From VXMO01 sp965205915 (GTDB lineage: Bacteria > Chloroflexota > Dehalococcoidia > UBA6926), in the NCBI GenBank assembly GCA_965205915.1, contig OZ242191.1:1426001-1490000 (forward strand): a stretch of 64,000 nt of DNA, read 5' to 3'. The position numbers and the translations under genes were made by a program. The first letter of the stretch is position 1, and every line of letters starts with the position of its first letter. Shown here piece after piece: positions 26,030 to 35,388 of the stretch. Under the pieces are notes generated by a model. It made no database searches and had not been told where the DNA came from. It saw only the letters and a list, made by a program, of their open reading frames with translations.

Positions 26030-26719
26030 ATGAGAGATCAATTTAGGCGTTCCGCGCGCATACTGCCCGGCGCAGTTCTGATTGCGCTGGGCCTTGCCCT
26101 ACTCGCGGGCAACATCCTGTCATTCGATGTCCTGGAAACCCTATGGCCGGTGATTCTGATTGCGTTGGGCTTGGTGTGGGTTATTCGCGGACCTCTGTGG
26201 TTGGGAGTCGTCAGCATCGTGGCAGGCACCATCTTCCTGGCCGACAACCTTGGCGCCGCAGTGGACATGCAGACGTACTGGCCGCTCCTGATCGTCGCTG
26301 TCGGCGTTACCTTGCTGCTTCAACGGAGAGATCGGACGCGGATAAATCCCATCTCCATGTCCGGGAACCCCGAAGTCCTGACCGACGACGAGAGCATGAT
26401 CGACGTATCCACAACGTTCTCGGGCGCGAACCGCGTCGTGACAGCACAGGCCTTTCGTGGCGGCTCAGTATCAGCGACATTCGGTGGCGCGGAGATCGAC
26501 CTGCGGCAGGCGCAGCTGCATGAGAACGGGGCCGATATGAACGTTTCGGCAACATTCGGCGGCGTGACCCTGCACGTGCCGCCAACGTGGGTCATCCACC
26601 AAAACGGCTCGTCCGTATTGTCCGGCGTGGAGGACGTCCGCAGCAACCACCCCACAGAAGGCCCGGTATTGCGGCTCCGAACCTCAACAACGCTGGGCAG
26701 CGTGACTATCGAGGACTAG
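26030..26719 (+). CDS. LiaF-like membrane protein (DUF5668 plus LiaF C-terminal domain)
   Basis: About 229 residues. Four short hydrophobic helices with the repeated 'LWPVILIALGLVWVIRG' / 'YWPLLIVAVGVTLLLQ' pattern (residues about 12-95) form the LiaI/LiaF-type membrane domain. The C-terminal half, with 'VSATFGGAEIDLRQAQL' and 'NVSATFGGVTLHVPPTW', is the beta-helix repeat of the LiaF/DUF2154 family that senses or buffers cell-envelope stress. GTG 26027 directly precedes the chosen ATG. No histidine kinase or regulator is adjacent. Confidence 0.88.
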   Translation: MRDQFRRSARILPGAVLIALGLALLAGNILSFDVLETLWPVILIALGLVWVIRGPLWLGVVSIVAGTIFLADNLGAAVDMQTYWPLLIVAVGVTLLLQRRDRTRINPISMSGNPEVLTDDESMIDVSTTFSGANRVVTAQAFRGGSVSATFGGAEIDLRQAQLHENGADMNVSATFGGVTLHVPPTWVIHQNGSSVLSGVEDVRSNHPTEGPVLRLRTSTTLGSVTIED

Positions 26720-26786
26720 GCGTCAACCCGAGATAGGTGCGCGGGGCTGCCGCGGTCCAGGTGGGAATGCCGATTCATGGTTTCGC

Positions 26787-28013
26787 CTAATACTCCGTCA
26801 ACGGCTTGCCGCCGGCGGCGGCAATGTTGCCTTCCGAATCGCGTTCAACGAGAACTCGGCTGTCTGAACCGTCCCGGGCTATGGTGTAGATTACGACCGT
26901 ATATTTGTCGTCGCGAGGAGGAGGAGATAGGCTTGGGATGCGCCATGGCTTGTCGGTCTGGAACGCCACCCTGGAACCATCAGGAGACCATGCCGAGAAG
27001 CCGGAAGGTCCCGGGAGCATCCGTATGGTGGAGCCGTCCGCCGCGATGACGGACGATCCAAACCATATTTCAGAGCCGTCAGGGGACCATGCAAGGCTTG
27101 ATGACCAGGGATAATCTCCTCTGTGGAATTCAATGACCTTACGCAGATCCGTGCCGTCAGGGCTGATCGTGTATATCTTCACTGGGGGGCCGGCGCGATC
27201 ATTATCCTCGTCCCTCGCGAATGCTATACGACGGCTGTCCGGCGACCAGGCGGGGTGGCTCATGGATTCCCCCCCGTCCGCGAGTTTCGTCAAACCGGAC
27301 CCGTCCGCCTCACTCGCATACAGCGCTACCGGATAATATAGGCCGTCATGCATAGAACCCCTAAAAGTAAGATGATTCCCATCGGGCGACAACTTCAGAA
27401 TGGCTGCAGCTACGTACTCATCCGAGACTCTCATAGGCGCAGATGGCGGATCGGACCCCTCTACTACCACGGTACTGATTCCCCAATAGTAAGGTACATG
27501 CGACAGAAAGAGGATAGAGTTTCCATCTGACAACCAGATTGGGACGACGTCATCATTGTCGTTGTGCGTGAGTCTGCGCTGATCGGACCCGTCAGGGTTT
27601 GCCGTCATGATCTCCCAGTTGTCCGTGTAGTGGGCGTAGGCGATTCGGGAGCCATCAGGGGACACACTTGGGGCAAAGGCCGTATCCTGGTGCGTTCTGG
27701 TACTGCCGCCAACCCTTATCAGTTGTGATCCGGTGAAGTCAATTACGTATACTGCCCCACTGTCATTGAACACTATGCGATCACCGCCCGGGAACCACTG
27801 TGGCGCCCTGTGGTCCCAAGCCATAGCTTGCACGCGTGCCCTCTCCCCGTATGGGCCATCACCCGGTTCACATGCAGCCAACACGAAAGCGCCAGCTAGG
27901 AAGAACGTCAGCACAAGCAACAGAACCCCGCGAGGCCCATTCTTTCGGATTATTTCGCCAAGCGACTTCCTTCTGGTAGATTCCTCGAACCAATTGAAGG
28001 AGTGCCTCGTCAT
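26787..28013 (-). CDS. TolB/PD40 beta-propeller lipoprotein
   Basis: About 408 residues. ATG 28013 has GAGGTGG five bases before it and is preferred over ATG 28031. A basic N-terminus leads to a membrane segment ending in a lipobox (VLAAC), then six PD40 repeats with 'SPDGSRIAYAHY', 'AWSPDSRRIAFARDED', 'LAWSPDGSEIWFGSS' and 'AWSPDGSRVAFQTDKP'. It should form an extracellular beta-propeller for protein or ligand binding. It resembles the protein at 8408 in repeat type but carries a lipid anchor. No partner genes are evident. Confidence 0.88.
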   Translation of the reverse strand: MTRHSFNWFEESTRRKSLGEIIRKNGPRGVLLLVLTFFLAGAFVLAACEPGDGPYGERARVQAMAWDHRAPQWFPGGDRIVFNDSGAVYVIDFTGSQLIRVGGSTRTHQDTAFAPSVSPDGSRIAYAHYTDNWEIMTANPDGSDQRRLTHNDNDDVVPIWLSDGNSILFLSHVPYYWGISTVVVEGSDPPSAPMRVSDEYVAAAILKLSPDGNHLTFRGSMHDGLYYPVALYASEADGSGLTKLADGGESMSHPAWSPDSRRIAFARDEDNDRAGPPVKIYTISPDGTDLRKVIEFHRGDYPWSSSLAWSPDGSEIWFGSSVIAADGSTIRMLPGPSGFSAWSPDGSRVAFQTDKPWRIPSLSPPPRDDKYTVVIYTIARDGSDSRVLVERDSEGNIAAAGGKPLTEY

Positions 28014-28339
28014 GTAGTCCACCTCGTTCATATCGCGCCAAATGTCAGTCTTGTCTTACTTCCTTGTTCATATCGTCTCAACGGTTTCCTTGAACGATGG
28101 TTTGTTGCTCAATCGGGTCGTGCGCGTCTACCGGTATAAGGCATTGATGGCCACGATATCGAAGGGATGCGGTGAATGGTTGTTGGTAGCCGGCAATCAA
28201 GAAGGACAATGCAAATAGAACGCATGGTACCACCATTGTCCATCGCCATCTCGCCAGGAGTCTCATAGGCCAAGTCTATGCGGCAGAGTTAGTAAAGCAA
28301 TATACCTAGGAATGCAAGGGTACTGGTATTGCGGCCCTC

Positions 28340-28543
28340 AGAGGGAGCGATGGGTTCCGGCCTCCGCCGGAATGACGGGTGGGCCGCGGAATGACGGGTG
28401 GGCCGCAGAATGGCGGGTGGGGCGTGGAATGACGGGTGGCGCCCCCTCACCCTCTCTCAAAGGGAGAGGGGATTCTTTGGTTGGCGTTACGAGATTGGTT
28501 GCATTCCGAGTTCAAGATTCCCGCTTTCGCGGGAATGACGGAA
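28340..28543. repeat. Intergenic repeat cluster
   Basis: Within a 530-base gene-free stretch (28014-28547) there are four tandem copies of a ~19-base unit 'GGAATGACGGGTGGGCCGC', a palindrome CCCTCTCTCAAAGGGAGAGGG, and a hairpin 'TTCCCGCTTTCGCGGGAA'. The last belongs to the dispersed repeat family also seen at 2.4, 52.3 and 63.3 kb. Upstream of the cluster I see only a weak 62-codon minus-strand frame (28078-28266) with no support. Confidence 0.7.
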
Positions 28544-28547
28544 GGCG

Positions 28548-29969
28548 CTAGCCCAACTCAGGCGCTCGCGTGTGCCAGTCTGTGGCTTGTTGGTAGGCGT
28601 GGCCTACGTTGAATGCCGTCTGCTCGTTCCAGACATTGGCGACTATCTGCATTCCCGCCGGTAGGCCGGCCTGATCGAATCCGATGGGGACGCTGAGGGC
28701 GGGCATTCCGGTGAGATTGAACGGGAAGAGGTTGCGCGTGCGCAGGAATGACGCTTCCTCCTCGCCGTCGCCCACCTGCACCATGATCTGGCCGAGGCGG
28801 GCCGCCGTGTAGGGCACCGTCGGCATGATCAGCACATCGTAACGTTGCAGGGCGCGCCGCACGCCTTCTTCCCACACGGCGCGGGCGCGTTGCGCGTTCA
28901 CATAGTCCATGGCGGGGATGGCGTAGCCGGGGATAAGGCGATCAAGGATGGCCGCGCCGTACTCGCCGCCCTTGCCCTCCCGAATCCAGCGATGATGATA
29001 GGCGGCGGCCTCCGCGGGCACGATGGTCGCAAACAGGGCGGGGAGGACGTCCGTGTGGTCGAGTTCGATGTCCTCAAGCTGCACGCCGAGGCCGCGCAGA
29101 ACATCGTATGCCTGGTCGTTCAACTGCGCGACCTCCGGGACGATGGGCTCCCAGAAGTAGCCGCGAACGATGCCCGCGCGTAGTCTATCGACCCGCCCAT
29201 CCAGGTTTGCGGCGTAGTTGGGCACGGTGCGGCGCGTCGTCGTTTCGTCCTTGCCGTCATGCCCCGCGATTGCGCCGAGCACCAGCGCGGCGTCCTCCAC
29301 GCTACGGGCGAGCGGCCCGGCGTGGTCAAGCGTCCACGCCAATGGCACGACGCCAAATCGGCTCACACGGCCGAACGTCGGCTTGATGCCGGTGACGCCG
29401 TTGAAGTGCGACGGGTTGCGGATGGATGCGGCAGTGTCCGTGCCAAGGGCGGCGTAGGCCAGCCGCGCCGCCACCACTGCGCCGGAGCCGCCCGATGACC
29501 CGCCTGAGCTGCGCTCCAGGTCCCACGGGTTGTGGGTAACGCCGTAATGCGTGTTCTCCGTCGTGCCGCCAAAGGCGAATTCATCCATGTTGGCGCGGCC
29601 GATGATGATTGCGCCGGCCTGCCGCAACTTGTGGACAGCCGTCGAGTCCTCGTCCGGCCTCCAGTCGGCAAGAATGCTGGAGCCCGCAGACGACGGGGTG
29701 CCGCGCTCAGCGTAGAGGTCCTTGATGGCGATGGGGACGCCGTGCAGGGGGCCGTGATCCACGCCCGCGCCGAGCAGGGCGTCCGCGGCCCGCGCCTGCG
29801 CCATCGCGTGCTCACGGTGAACAAGGACGTAGCCGTTGATGGTGGGTTCAAGGCGTTCGATGCGTTCCAGAAGGGCGAGCGTGACCTCCTCGCATGAGAC
29901 ATCACGCGCGTGGATGCGCGCGGAAACCTCCGCGAGGGTGAGAGATGTGATGTCTGTGTTGGATGTCAT
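28548..29969 (-). CDS. Amidase signature family hydrolase 1
   Basis: A 473-residue protein of the GatA/amidase family with the Ser-cisSer-Lys triad: Lys in 'GVPIAIKDLYAERG', cis-Ser in 'SSGGSSGGSGAVVAARL', and nucleophile Ser in 'GTDTAASIRNPSHF'. The usual 'GGSIR' is 'AASIR' here. Such enzymes hydrolyse amides, including carboxamide or urea derivatives; it is not the GatCAB subunit with confidence because no gatB is adjacent. It follows amidase 2 after 19 bases on the same strand, suggesting one operon with a DUF4089 gene upstream. Confidence 0.92.
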   Translation of the reverse strand: MTSNTDITSLTLAEVSARIHARDVSCEEVTLALLERIERLEPTINGYVLVHREHAMAQARAADALLGAGVDHGPLHGVPIAIKDLYAERGTPSSAGSSILADWRPDEDSTAVHKLRQAGAIIIGRANMDEFAFGGTTENTHYGVTHNPWDLERSSGGSSGGSGAVVAARLAYAALGTDTAASIRNPSHFNGVTGIKPTFGRVSRFGVVPLAWTLDHAGPLARSVEDAALVLGAIAGHDGKDETTTRRTVPNYAANLDGRVDRLRAGIVRGYFWEPIVPEVAQLNDQAYDVLRGLGVQLEDIELDHTDVLPALFATIVPAEAAAYHHRWIREGKGGEYGAAILDRLIPGYAIPAMDYVNAQRARAVWEEGVRRALQRYDVLIMPTVPYTAARLGQIMVQVGDGEEEASFLRTRNLFPFNLTGMPALSVPIGFDQAGLPAGMQIVANVWNEQTAFNVGHAYQQATDWHTRAPELG

Positions 29970-29988
29970 GGTGAATCAGTCCGAGGTT

Positions 29989-31416
29989 CTACGGCGTGGT
30001 GTCCTGAGGGGGTCGCCACGTATGCCAATCCGTAGCCTGCTGGTATGCGTGGCCCGCGCGCAGAACCGTCGCCTCATCGAACGCTCGCCCGGCAATCTGC
30101 AGGCCGATGGGCAGTTCATCGCTGCTGAACCCGCACGGCACGGTCATGGCCGGGACGCCAAGCAGGTTGAACGGCGACATGTTGCGGGTCAGGGCGCGTG
30201 TCAACTGCATCTGCCCGTTGCCGACAGCGACCGTTTCATATGCCTGCCCAATCTTCGGCGCGGTGACGGGCGTCGTGGGCATGGCGAGCAGGTCGACGCG
30301 GCGGTAGACATCGTTAATCTTTTCGCGCAAGACGGCGCGAAGGCGTTGGGCATTCACATAGTCGACCGCCGGAACCGTCGCGCCCTGTTGGAGGCCGGCG
30401 AGGACGCGCGAATCGTAATCCTGGGGCCGCTCACGCATCCAGCGGTGATGATAGGCGGCGGCGTCCGCGAAGAGGATGGTCGTCTGCATGGCAACGAGGT
30501 CATCGGCCAGCGGAAACTCTACGTCGACGATGCGCGCGCCGAGCCCCCTGAGGACATCGATACCCGCGCGAACGGCAGCCTCCACCTCGGGATCGATGGG
30601 ATCCCAGAACGGGTCGCCGGGGACACCGATGGTCAGTCCCTCGATGGAATCGTTCAACGTGGCCAGATAGTTGGGCACGGGGCGGTTGGCGGATGTGGGA
30701 TCGAGTGGGTCATGGCCCGCGAGAACCTGCAACGCGCGGGCGCAATCCTCCGCCGTTCGCGCAATCGGCCCGACGTGATCCAACGACCACGAAAGCGGCA
30801 GGCACCCGAATCGGCTGACGCGGCCATAAGTGGGCTTGATGCCGCTGACGCCGCAGAGGGTGGCGGGAATGCGAATGGAGCCGCCGGTGTCCGTGCCAAT
30901 CGCCATATAGCCCATGCCCATCGCGACCGCCGCGCCGGAACCGCCGCTTGAGCCGCCCGGCACGTGATCCGGGTTCCAGGGGTTGCGCGTGTTGCCGTAG
31001 TGTGGATTCTCCGTCGTCACGCCAAAGGCGAACTCGTGGAGGTTCGTCTTGCCGATGATGACCGCGCCCGCCTGCCGCAGCTTGCGTACGACGGTCGCGT
31101 CCTGCTCCGGCTTCCAGTCGGCGAGAATCTTTGAACCGGCTGTGGTGGTAATACCGGCAGTGGTCAGAATGTCCTTGATGGCGACGGGGACGCCGTGTAG
31201 CGGGCCGAGCAGGTGGCCGGCGAGCAGCATGTGATCCGCCGCCTCCGCCTCCTGCAACGCCTCATCACGCAGCACCTTTACGAAGGCGTTGGTGGTGTCA
31301 TCCGCGTGGGCGATGTGCTCAAGCACGTCTTCCAGCGCGTGGGTGGCTGAGACTTCCTGTGAATGAATGCGCCGGGCGATGTCCGTCAGAGAGAGGCCGA
31401 CGCGCTCCTCGTACAT
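29989..31416 (-). CDS. Amidase signature family hydrolase 2
   Basis: From ATG 31416 the protein has 475 residues. The catalytic Lys is in 'GVPVAIKDILTTAGITT', cis-Ser in 'PGGSSGGSGAAVAMG', nucleophile in 'GTDTGGSIRIPATLCG'. The paralogue downstream shares most of this framework, so the pair arose by tandem duplication. One base separates its start from the stop of the AtzG-like gene at 31418, implying that both act together. AtzG-AtzE type pairs hydrolyse biuret-like amides; the substrate here is unknown. Confidence 0.92.
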   Translation of the reverse strand: MYEERVGLSLTDIARRIHSQEVSATHALEDVLEHIAHADDTTNAFVKVLRDEALQEAEAADHMLLAGHLLGPLHGVPVAIKDILTTAGITTTAGSKILADWKPEQDATVVRKLRQAGAVIIGKTNLHEFAFGVTTENPHYGNTRNPWNPDHVPGGSSGGSGAAVAMGMGYMAIGTDTGGSIRIPATLCGVSGIKPTYGRVSRFGCLPLSWSLDHVGPIARTAEDCARALQVLAGHDPLDPTSANRPVPNYLATLNDSIEGLTIGVPGDPFWDPIDPEVEAAVRAGIDVLRGLGARIVDVEFPLADDLVAMQTTILFADAAAYHHRWMRERPQDYDSRVLAGLQQGATVPAVDYVNAQRLRAVLREKINDVYRRVDLLAMPTTPVTAPKIGQAYETVAVGNGQMQLTRALTRNMSPFNLLGVPAMTVPCGFSSDELPIGLQIAGRAFDEATVLRAGHAYQQATDWHTWRPPQDTTP

Positions 31417-31417
31417 G

Positions 31418-31618
31418 CTAGCTCCCCGTGGACGCGGCGTCGGGGTTGTAGACGACGGCAGGCTCGGTGAGGCCGAAGTCCATGTCATCGAGGCGATTCA
31501 TAGCCTCTTGGTAAAACGTGACGCGCCTCTGCAAACCCGGCAGCGAGTCATCGTCGATTTCGACCCCAAGCATCGCCAACTGCGCCTTGAGTTCATCCGT
31601 GCTCGGTACCGGTCTCAT
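31418..31618 (-). CDS. AtzG-like (DUF4089-type) small amidase partner
   Basis: A 66-residue protein starting at ATG 31618 after a GGGGGCAGGCGG stretch. 'TDELKAQLAMLGVEIDDDSL', a helical middle and the end 'FGLTEPAVVYNPDA' fit the GatC/AtzG-like pattern in which the C-terminal 'EPAxVxxP' stretch wraps around the amidase. It lies directly ahead of amidase 2, which supports a structural or stabilising role in a heteromeric amidase. Assignment is by pattern and context. Confidence 0.65.
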   Translation of the reverse strand: MRPVPSTDELKAQLAMLGVEIDDDSLPGLQRRVTFYQEAMNRLDDMDFGLTEPAVVYNPDAASTGS

Positions 31619-31809
31619 CCGCCTGCCCCCAACGCCATCAAACGGCGCGCTTTCCCTAGCCTCCAACACTCATAGTCATGATACGGCATCGGCGCGGGGG
31701 GGGGGGGCGCATGGCAAGGGTAAAGAAGATGCAAGCCCAGTAGCACCCTGACTCGGCCTGACCTACTATCAATCACACAGGCAACCCCCTATCGAATACG
31801 GAGGTAACG

Positions 31810-33555
31810 ATGCATCAACAAGGCGGCACAATCGAAGCGGCACTGAAGGGCATCGCGTCATATCAATTTGTCTTGCCCGCCATTCAAAGGGAATTCGTAT
31901 GGCAGCCCGAACAAGTATGTGACCTCTTCGACAGCTTGATGCAGGGTTTCCCGTTCGGGGAGTTCATGTACTGGAAGGTCGAGGCGCAGAATTCCAGCCA
32001 ATACCGTTGGTACGACTTCGTGCGCAAATATCACGAGAAGACTAGTCCCCACTGCCCGGAGCTGGGAGTAATCCACAACGAGGCTCTGACCGCTGTACTT
32101 GATGGCCAGCAGAGACTTACCGCGTTCAACATCGGACTCAGGGGCTCAATGGCGAAGAAGCTTCCCTACCTGTGGTGGAGCAACCCTGCCGCCTTTCCCG
32201 AGCGAGTTCTGGCGCTTGACCTGCTGTCGCCGACGGAGCCGGATGAAGACGGCAGGCGGTACAAATTTGAGTTTGTCGATGAGGATCGCATCGGCTTGAA
32301 CGATGACCGGCTCTGGTTCCGAGTGTCAAAAGTACTAGACCTTGAGGGCGGGCCGGACATGCACGACTGGCTCATAAATCAAGGCCTGCAAATGGACCAG
32401 CTCAGCCGCGCGTACCGAACGCTGGACCGCCTTCATCGAGCGATACGGATAGATCAGGTTGTGGCTTGGTACGAAGAGACGACGCAGGACATTGAGCGAG
32501 TGTTGCAGATCTTCATCCGGTGCAACAGGGGTGGAACTCCCTTGTCTTATTCCAACCTGTTGCTGAGCATCGCAGTATCGCAGTGGGAGGAGTTGGATGC
32601 GCGGGCTGAGGTGCATGGCCTTGTTGACGAACTTAACAACATCCGGGACGGATTGCGATTCGATGCGGACTTTGTGCTGAAAGCCGGACTTATGTTGGTG
32701 GACATCGCCAGCGTGGGTTTTCGTGTCGAGAACTTCACTCATCAGAACATGGCAATCCTGGAAGATAACTGGCCAAGAATTAAGGCGGCGCTCCTGACAA
32801 CGGCACAGCTTATGGACAGCTTCGGGTTCGATAGTCGAACAATCCGCGCCATGAACGCACTTTTGCCAATCGCGTTTTACTTGTACAGGCAGCAAGCTCC
32901 CGAGAGCTTTGTGACAGGCGACCGATTCCTTGAAGACCGTAGGAAGATCAAGAACTGGTTAACCCGTTCAATCCTGAAACAATCGGGGATCTGGGGCAGT
33001 GGGCTTGATACGCTACTCACCGCATTGCGGGAGGTAATTCGCAATCTGGGCGAAGCAGGTTTCCCCGCCCACGAACTTGGCCGCGTCATGACGCAGCGGG
33101 GCAAGGGGCTTGAGTTCCAAGACGAGGAGATCGAGGACCTCGCTGATATGCGTATTTCTGACTCCCGCATGTTTCCACTCCTCACGATGCTATTCCCTTA
33201 CATCGGCTCCAGGGGTGGCACTGATATCGATCACGTATTCCCCAAGAGCAGATTCACTTCGGCTCGGCTGAATGAGGCGGGCGTTCCTCCTGAGCAGGTT
33301 GAAGATGCTCAGGATTGGAGTGATCGTCTAGCCAACCTCCAACTTCTTGACCCAACCGTGAACAATGAGAAGCGCGCCGTCATGCCCGCTGACTGGCTCG
33401 ATACCCATTGCCCTGACGACCAATCGCGCCAAGCCTATTGTGGTCGCCACCTCCTTGGGGAAGTGCCCAGAGACATCCGCGAGTTTGGCGCTTTCTATCA
33501 GGAACGTCGGCGACAACTCCGAAACAGGATCGAGAGTGTGGTCAACACGACATAA
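31810..33555 (+). CDS. DUF262/HNH protein, GmrSD-like type IV restriction family
   Basis: A 581-residue protein. The N-terminal DUF262 domain has 'LPAIQREFVWQPEQVCDLFD', 'GFPFGEFMYWKV' and the ParB-like 'AVLDGQQRLTAFNIG', giving nucleotide-dependent activity in GmrS. The C-terminal HNH domain has 'GGTDIDHVFPKSRF' and 'RLANLQLLDPTVNNEKR' as in GmrD. Fused GmrSD proteins cut modified (for example glucosylated) phage DNA. GGAGG precedes the ATG. It has no methylase or other defence genes beside it. Fusion in one chain is common. A 12-G run lies 100 bases upstream. Confidence 0.9.
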   Translation: MHQQGGTIEAALKGIASYQFVLPAIQREFVWQPEQVCDLFDSLMQGFPFGEFMYWKVEAQNSSQYRWYDFVRKYHEKTSPHCPELGVIHNEALTAVLDGQQRLTAFNIGLRGSMAKKLPYLWWSNPAAFPERVLALDLLSPTEPDEDGRRYKFEFVDEDRIGLNDDRLWFRVSKVLDLEGGPDMHDWLINQGLQMDQLSRAYRTLDRLHRAIRIDQVVAWYEETTQDIERVLQIFIRCNRGGTPLSYSNLLLSIAVSQWEELDARAEVHGLVDELNNIRDGLRFDADFVLKAGLMLVDIASVGFRVENFTHQNMAILEDNWPRIKAALLTTAQLMDSFGFDSRTIRAMNALLPIAFYLYRQQAPESFVTGDRFLEDRRKIKNWLTRSILKQSGIWGSGLDTLLTALREVIRNLGEAGFPAHELGRVMTQRGKGLEFQDEEIEDLADMRISDSRMFPLLTMLFPYIGSRGGTDIDHVFPKSRFTSARLNEAGVPPEQVEDAQDWSDRLANLQLLDPTVNNEKRAVMPADWLDTHCPDDQSRQAYCGRHLLGEVPRDIREFGAFYQERRRQLRNRIESVVNTT

Positions 33556-33638
33556 CTCTTGTTGTCCGGAAAGGCTTCACGGCATCGGCGTGGGGCGTGG
33601 GATGAGGGTGAAGGGATTCGGCAGGAGCGCGTGGCGCG

Positions 33639-34154
33639 TCAGCCTACTTCCGGGTGCGCGCTCCATGATTCAAATGGCCCCGTCGACGCGGGGAGGGTAA
33701 TGTCCGCGCTCTGCCCCGGATCCAGGTCGCGGGGAGTCGTTGGTCCGAGTTCGATTCCGTTTGAGAGATGAACCTCGACGCGCACTCTGCGTAGCGACTC
33801 TCCTGTCGTGTTCTCCACAGTGCCGGTGAAGGCGTTGGACGAGGCGTCGTAAGAAAGGATCAGCCGCGCGCCTGCGCGAACCACATTATACGTTTCAGTC
33901 AGCCCATACTGCGTGCCGGATTCTTCACCATCCCCATCAGAGTCGGAACCTTCCGAATGCTCTCCGCCCTCCCCGTTCCGGCTGTGCTCTCCGGATTCGG
34001 ATTGTTCGCTATGCTCGCCGCCCTCGGACTGTTCCGAACGCTCTCCGGTCTCGGCGCCCTCGTTGTGTTCGCCGGACTCCTCGCCACCCACGCACGCGGT
34101 GAGCGCGACCAACAGAGTGACACCGACCAGAATTGCGATGAGTGTGCGTGCCAA
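33639..34154 (-). CDS. Acidic lipoprotein with Glu/Ser/His repeats and a C-terminal beta domain
   Basis: TTG 34154 is chosen because AAAGGGA precedes it; the product has 171 residues. The signal peptide ends with lipobox (LTAC), followed by low-complexity repeats of 'GEHSEQSE' type (about residues 25-85). The C-terminal domain 'FTGTVENTTGESLRRVRVEV' and 'PRDLDPGQSADITLPAS' resembles FxLYD-like beta-sandwich domains of secreted proteins. Surface location is likely; function unknown. The His/Glu-rich linker could bind metal. Confidence 0.8.
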   Translation of the reverse strand: MARTLIAILVGVTLLVALTACVGGEESGEHNEGAETGERSEQSEGGEHSEQSESGEHSRNGEGGEHSEGSDSDGDGEESGTQYGLTETYNVVRAGARLILSYDASSNAFTGTVENTTGESLRRVRVEVHLSNGIELGPTTPRDLDPGQSADITLPASTGPFESWSAHPEVG

Positions 34155-34226
34155 GGATGATCCCTTTCGGTGATAAGAGAGTTGAAACGGCGAAGAAGTC
34201 TCACATGTAAGGGTGCAGAATAGCAA

Positions 34227-34257
34227 AGCCCCCGCAGCGCATTGCGCTGCGGGGGCT
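34227..34257 (-). terminator. Rho-independent terminator after the enoyl-CoA hydratase gene
   Basis: AGCCCCCGCAGCGC pairs with GCGCTGCGGGGGCT over 14 bases around an ATT loop. T-rich sequence flanks both sides, so it could also stop transcription of the plus strand. It lies 33 bases past the stop at 34290. Confidence 0.85.
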
Positions 34258-34289
34258 TCTTCTTTCCTACGCGGAAAAAGTCTGACGAA

Positions 34290-35105
34290 CTAGGCGCCGA
34301 CCCACTGGGGCTTGCGCTTCTCGACGAAGGCGCGCGGGCCCTCTGCCGTGTCCTTGGGGGACAGCATCCGCAGCCGGTTGCTGTTCAGTGACTGAACCTG
34401 CAGCGCCTCTCGGGTGGGCAGGTGCAGGGTGCGCATGATGTGCTCCTTGGCGACGCGCGTCGCCATCGGCGAGCACTCGGTCACGATCTCCGTCGCCATC
34501 GCGACGGCCGTGTCCATCAACTCCGCCTGCGGGACGACCTGGCTGACGAGGCCCATGCGGTAGCAGTCGGCGGCCTTGTAGCGCCGGCCTGTGATGATGA
34601 GCTCCATGGCAAGGCCGATGGGGATGGAGCGGGACATGCGCGTGGTGCCGCTGATGGACAGCAGGCCGCGTCGCGGCTCAAGGAGTCCCATCTCAGCGTT
34701 CTCGGACATGATTCGAATATCCGCCCACAGCGCCATCTCGGAACCACCGCCGAACGCATAGCCGTTGATGGCGGCGATGACGGGCTTGAAGACCTCAATG
34801 CTCGGATAGGAGTGCAGGCCCTCATTGGGAACCTGCGCCGGAGGGGGCGGCTCCTCGTTGGATGCGTCCTGCTGTGACTGCCTGCGAAGATCAAGGCCCG
34901 TTGAGAAGGACCTCTCGCCGGCGCCTGTCAGGATGAGCACCCATGCGTCAGAGTCATCGCGAAATTCGCGGACGTAGCCCAGCATAGCCTGGTTCCCGTC
35001 CATCGTCAGAGAGTTCAGCGTCTCCGGCCGGTTCATGGTGATCAGCCGGACGTGGTCCGCCGGCGTCGAATACATAATCTCAGGCTGCGTGTTCTCCTGG
35101 GTCAT
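34290..35105 (-). CDS. Enoyl-CoA hydratase/isomerase family protein
   Basis: A 271-residue crotonase-fold enzyme. The oxyanion-hole regions are 'RSFSTGLDLRRQ' and 'AAINGYAFGGGSEMALWADI', followed by 'GLLEPRRGLLSISGTTRMSR' where the catalytic Glu region of hydratases lies. One Pro-rich insertion (EEPPPPAQVPNEG) is unusual. It acts on acyl-CoA thioesters in fatty acid or amino acid degradation; the exact reaction is uncertain because the second Glu position is not obvious. It is single and ends at a terminator. Confidence 0.9.
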   Translation of the reverse strand: MTQENTQPEIMYSTPADHVRLITMNRPETLNSLTMDGNQAMLGYVREFRDDSDAWVLILTGAGERSFSTGLDLRRQSQQDASNEEPPPPAQVPNEGLHSYPSIEVFKPVIAAINGYAFGGGSEMALWADIRIMSENAEMGLLEPRRGLLSISGTTRMSRSIPIGLAMELIITGRRYKAADCYRMGLVSQVVPQAELMDTAVAMATEIVTECSPMATRVAKEHIMRTLHLPTREALQVQSLNSNRLRMLSPKDTAEGPRAFVEKRKPQWVGA

Positions 35106-35323
35106 TTCCTACCTCCCGGTCTGATTTGTGCGTCGATACCGCACCGGCGGACGCAAAGCGCAGGGGTGCTGTTCGTCTGAGCCTCAAAGAAGGCGCTCGC
35201 CGATTGCTCCCCCACCACGGCGGCCGTCAGGAAACGGCGCTGAAACTATAGCACGCGCAGGGTCATTACGTCAGTGGGGCGGGGGGGGCAGTAATCCCAG
35301 TGCGGGTAAGCGGTGGCAATTAG

Positions 35324-35351
35324 TTGACAGATAATTTGTTGGGCGTATAGT
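35324..35351 (+). promoter_or_regulatory. Sigma-70-type promoter of the cupredoxin lipoprotein gene
   Basis: TTGACA at 35324-35329 and TATAGT at 35346-35351 are separated by 16 bases, 37 bases upstream of the ATG at 35389. The leader contains 'CAGTCAACGTCTG', also found ahead of the lipoprotein gene at 615. Confidence 0.75.
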
Positions 35352-35388
35352 TGCGACAGTCAACGTCTGGACACAGGGAGGTGCCGAA

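Noticed and set aside
28078..28266. 62-codon minus-strand frame with a hydrophobic start
   Set aside because: No ribosome site, no recognisable features beyond one hydrophobic run, and atypical composition; too weak to call.
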